NCBI RefSeq assembly: GCF_022539315.1
Contig: NC_066323.1
Location: 11,087,219 to 11,151,218 of the forward strand
Length of the DNA stretch: 64,000 nt
Reading direction: 5' to 3'
Origin: Serinus canaria
Taxonomy: Eukaryota > Chordata > Aves > Passeriformes > Fringillidae
Below are positions 50,707 through 64,000 of this stretch, in pieces (the first letter of the stretch is position 1; each line of letters opens with the position of its first letter). The translations under genes were made by a program, and so were the position numbers. The notes beneath the pieces were generated by a model, which saw only the letters and a list, made by a program, of their open reading frames with translations, had not been told where the DNA came from and made no database searches.

Positions 50707-53700
50707 TCCTACTTAAATGACTGGAAACTTCTCCCACTGAGATGGATTTGGATATTAAGAAGAACAAAAGTCACTATGGATGGTAGGATTGTTCCAGCAC
50801 TAATCATTACAGACACTTAAAGAGACTGAAATTTCTCTAAAAGATTACTTGTTGTCCAAATGACAGTTATACTCAAGCTCATTTCTTGTGCAGTCTAGTT
50901 CAATCTTGATGCCTTCCCTTTAGGGTCCATTTAGCTTGAATAATCAGTGATCAGAAATAAAAATATCAAAAGAAATGTGTTGCGTATGTGTGTTTTGAAG
51001 CAAAACTGGCACCACACAGTACATCAACTGCTGCCTACCAGGCTGTTTGCCTTGGCTTTGCCTGTGCACAGATGGGAGAAGAACTTAACGTCTCCCCTGT
51101 TATTACTTAGTAAGTTTTTTGTGCTTTCATATTGATTAAGCTTAATCTTATTTCCAAAAACAAACAAATCCTACCTACACTAAACTAAAAAAAAACTCCT
51201 ACCAACCAAAACCCAAAACTTTTCCAGTTGGTATCTACTGAATTTTGTACAAAATACCTCCAGCATCCTTCCAATCTATGTGAGTCAAAACACTCTGAGT
51301 GTTCAGCACAGCAGAAAGCCGTAGCTGCTAAAAGCCATAGATAACACACATCCATACATAGACACCACTGTGTATATATGTGTATGTGCTCCCATGAGTA
51401 TTTAGAAATTATCTGGGAGGACATTTCTTATTTATGTATGAGTTTACTGTCCATTTGCAATTTCAAGGGGACTTCTGAATTCAGAGAGCAGGATGAAGCA
51501 ATGGAAATAAAATGAGTTAAGGGAGCAATCTGGGCTTTTTTCTGTTTCCCTTCCCTGTGAACCCTTTCGTCACTAAACTGCTGCATAATTTTTCTGTATA
51601 TCAGAAACAACAAGGAAGTTTCATCTCAGATATAACTGCTATTGAGTGGTAGGTGAAGTGATTCCTAGTAATGGATGTGGCACTTCTCCTTCCCAGAGGG
51701 AGCAGATTCCTCCTTGCACACATTCTTGTGTCAGCTATCACGGGACAGAGCTAATGCTGGTGGTGGTATCCAGCAACAGGAAACCTGGGGGTGTGACTGT
51801 GGATGGAAGCTGCAAAGTTCCTGTGGATGGAAGCTGTGTCCCGAATAAGCAGCAAAGCCCACACACAGGGGCAAGCCACAGCATTCTGCAGAACCGACTT
51901 GCAAATGCAGCAGGAGAGCGCTTTGAGTATTTCCCTGGAGTCATAACAAAGAGAAAGAAGCTGTTAAAACAGGGTAGGAATTGCCCCTTTTCTGTAACAT
52001 CTCTGCTTGCAACCTCTGCTCAGGGGGACTTTGATGGATGTGGTGCAGAGAAGTCACATGGAGACGAGCAGGTTTTACTCCAACCCTCCCCACAAGCCTC
52101 TGCTACCTACAATGAATCTTAGGCTTGGGAACAGAGTCCTCCATCTGGAGTCACAGTCCCAGACAGCTGAATGCTTTGGGAAGCTGACACGTGCCTTGGC
52201 TTGGGAGACTGCCAGCTCTTTGATGCAGCAGCGCTCACAAAGCCTGACTGCAAAGCATGTGGAGGAGGGAAGGAGTGGAGGAGCCCTTAATTTGGCTGCC
52301 AACTTCCAAAGCACTCACTGCTCGGGAGGTTATGTGACAGCTGTGATTGAGGCAAGTGTGGGAGGAGGCAACTGCGGGAAAGGGAAGCTCTCGGGCTGGG
52401 CTGGGTTATTCAAAATGAGAGCCAGAGCAGCATTTGCTGAAATGAGATCTCTACTGTGGGTCAGGCAGCTCTGTTAAGGCAAGGCTTTCCACGAGGAGAG
52501 CCACAGGAATGGCCTAGTTTAATGACTGCAGAAGGAAACGATTGAGCTGTTCAGCAGATACCATGCATGCTAGATTAAAAAAGAAGCCTGGATTCAAAGG
52601 ATCCACTGATCAGTGCCAAAGCCCAGCCAGGCAGTGAAGAAATACCAGAAGGAGGTGGAAACCCAGCTGTGAAAGCTGGTGCTTGTAAAAGACTCTCCTC
52701 ATGGTCAAGGCAAGAGAGAAGCTGGTGACCAACCCCATGCCTGAAGCAGGCCCTGTTCCTTAGCAACACACGAGGGCTTAGGGTACCAATGCCACCAATG
52801 CCTCAGATGAACAACAAAGGGCTCCTGGCTGCAGAGAAGCTGTTGAAAACAAGCACAGGACCAGCACCTCCAGGCCATTCTCTGCTCTTTCAACATTTCC
52901 ATTTCCTATGCAAAGCCCACAGATACTCTGGGAATGCTGCACTGAATTTCTCTAATGCTTTGCTTCAGATGGCCCTTTCCTTACACTCACAAGTTCCCAC
53001 CCCTGAGCTGGGAAGCTTTTAAAAAGGCCCCTGCTGTGTGGAGTGAGCTGTGGCCTCCACCACTTGTGAGTGGTACCTGTTAGGGGAGTGTCAGTTCAAG
53101 CCTTCTCCCACAGCCAACATGGAGTAGTGAGGGAGCACAGAGCTGTGCAGCCAAGGCCAGCTCCAGGCTACTGTGTCCCTGAAGGAGACAGATGGCAGGA
53201 CAAAGATGGGGTCAGAAAAGCATACCTAGGTTGGGGATGAAAAGGTAGAGCTTTTCCCAAGAAAAGATAAGAAGGGCTGTTTCCAGAATCAAGTTAGTAC
53301 CTGTTAAGTACTAGGCTTACCACACTATCTTTCAATTTATTAGGGGCCAGCCCACGAAAAGCAAAATGTCCTGGCAGGAGCCTGAGGCACCCTTCAGAGA
53401 GTGAACAGGCATCAGCAGGAGGGCAAAACTTCAACTCCGTGACTTTCACTGAAGCCTCACACTGTGATGAAGACTTATGGCATGACAGCATCCCATCTAA
53501 CTTTGGACAACTCTACCCCCAGTGACTAACTAGGATGTCTTTACAGATGAGGAAAAACAATTTAATCTCAGGGTAGACATAAAAAGAACATCCAGAGCTG
53601 TGCTGGTAGGACCCATTTTTCTTGTTACTATGAACAGAATGCCAAAGTCTAAAATCAGGTGAGATGAATCCTGTCTCTACTGACTCTATCTGGGACTGGA

Positions 53701-54001
53701 AATCTACTGAAATACACTGGCAAAATCCTCTGAGAAGACAACATTATCACCACTGCTGCATCACATTCCTTTGGAACTGCTGGCTGCTTTTCTTTACCAG
53801 TAATTTCTTGTGTTGTTGGGCTTTTAAATTCATCCTTTAGCACCCCAAAGCCAAGAAACCCATTTGAAGCTAGAAGAAAAGCAGAGGAAATGCTAACAGT
53901 GCAGCCCAGAACTTACCTGAAGTGCTACAAACATTTCTTCTTGCTTTCTAGTCTTGAAGCCAAACACCCTCACCCAGGAAACCCCAACTCTGAAGTTGTT
54001 A

Positions 54002-64000
<9,999 letters not shown>

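Noticed and set aside
51646..52477. Overlapping plus-strand frames of 156-158 codons in the FGF12 intron
   Set aside because: They are in different frames with no recognisable domains, and minus-strand frames overlap them; they look like chance frames in a stop-poor patch.

Overview
The window looks like a piece of a bird nuclear genome. Three things support this: vertebrate-type split exons, very few interspersed repeats, and repeats that, where recognisable, are 3' ends of CR1 LINEs, two of them with typical short octamer-like 3' tails. CR1 also occurs in other reptiles, so 'bird, perhaps songbird' is an inference. There is no sign of bacterial, organellar or viral gene organisation. Almost all longer open frames are chance frames.

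Only one protein-coding gene can be supported. It lies on the minus strand and is the 3' end of FGF12 (FHF1), an intracellular fibroblast growth factor homologous factor. Its penultimate coding exon is at 54052-54250 (199 bp). Its last coding exon is at 45395-45513, with the stop codon at 45395-45397. The two exons join in frame through a split valine codon. The 3' UTR runs to lower coordinates, with several polyadenylation-signal candidates at 45000-45047. The 8.5 kb intron between them (45514-54051) carries one CR1 copy and an 89-bp-period tandem duplication. From 54251 to the right edge is the downstream part of the large preceding intron. I could not find the upstream core exons, and the alternative first exons must lie outside the window.

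The left ~45 kb (1 to about 45000) is sequence downstream of FGF12 in which I see no coding gene. It contains CR1 fragments (5490-5543, 5617-5682, 8422-8640, 10934-11236), a recent four-copy 58-bp minisatellite (13737-13967), simple repeats, and several stretches that look like possible regulatory DNA. These stretches are a TAATTA-rich block at 11331-12860, an element at 16180-16870 that includes an exon-like 53-bp segment, and a CpG-enriched patch at 28211-28770. None of these can be proved functional from sequence alone.

I looked for an undescribed multi-gene system and did not find one. The best leads are structural or regulatory: the two-variant 58-bp minisatellite, a perfect 21-bp foldback inside a CR1 copy, the CpG patch, the exon-like element near 16.8 kb, and poly(A) signals formed in and beside an (ATT)n microsatellite in the FGF12 3' UTR.
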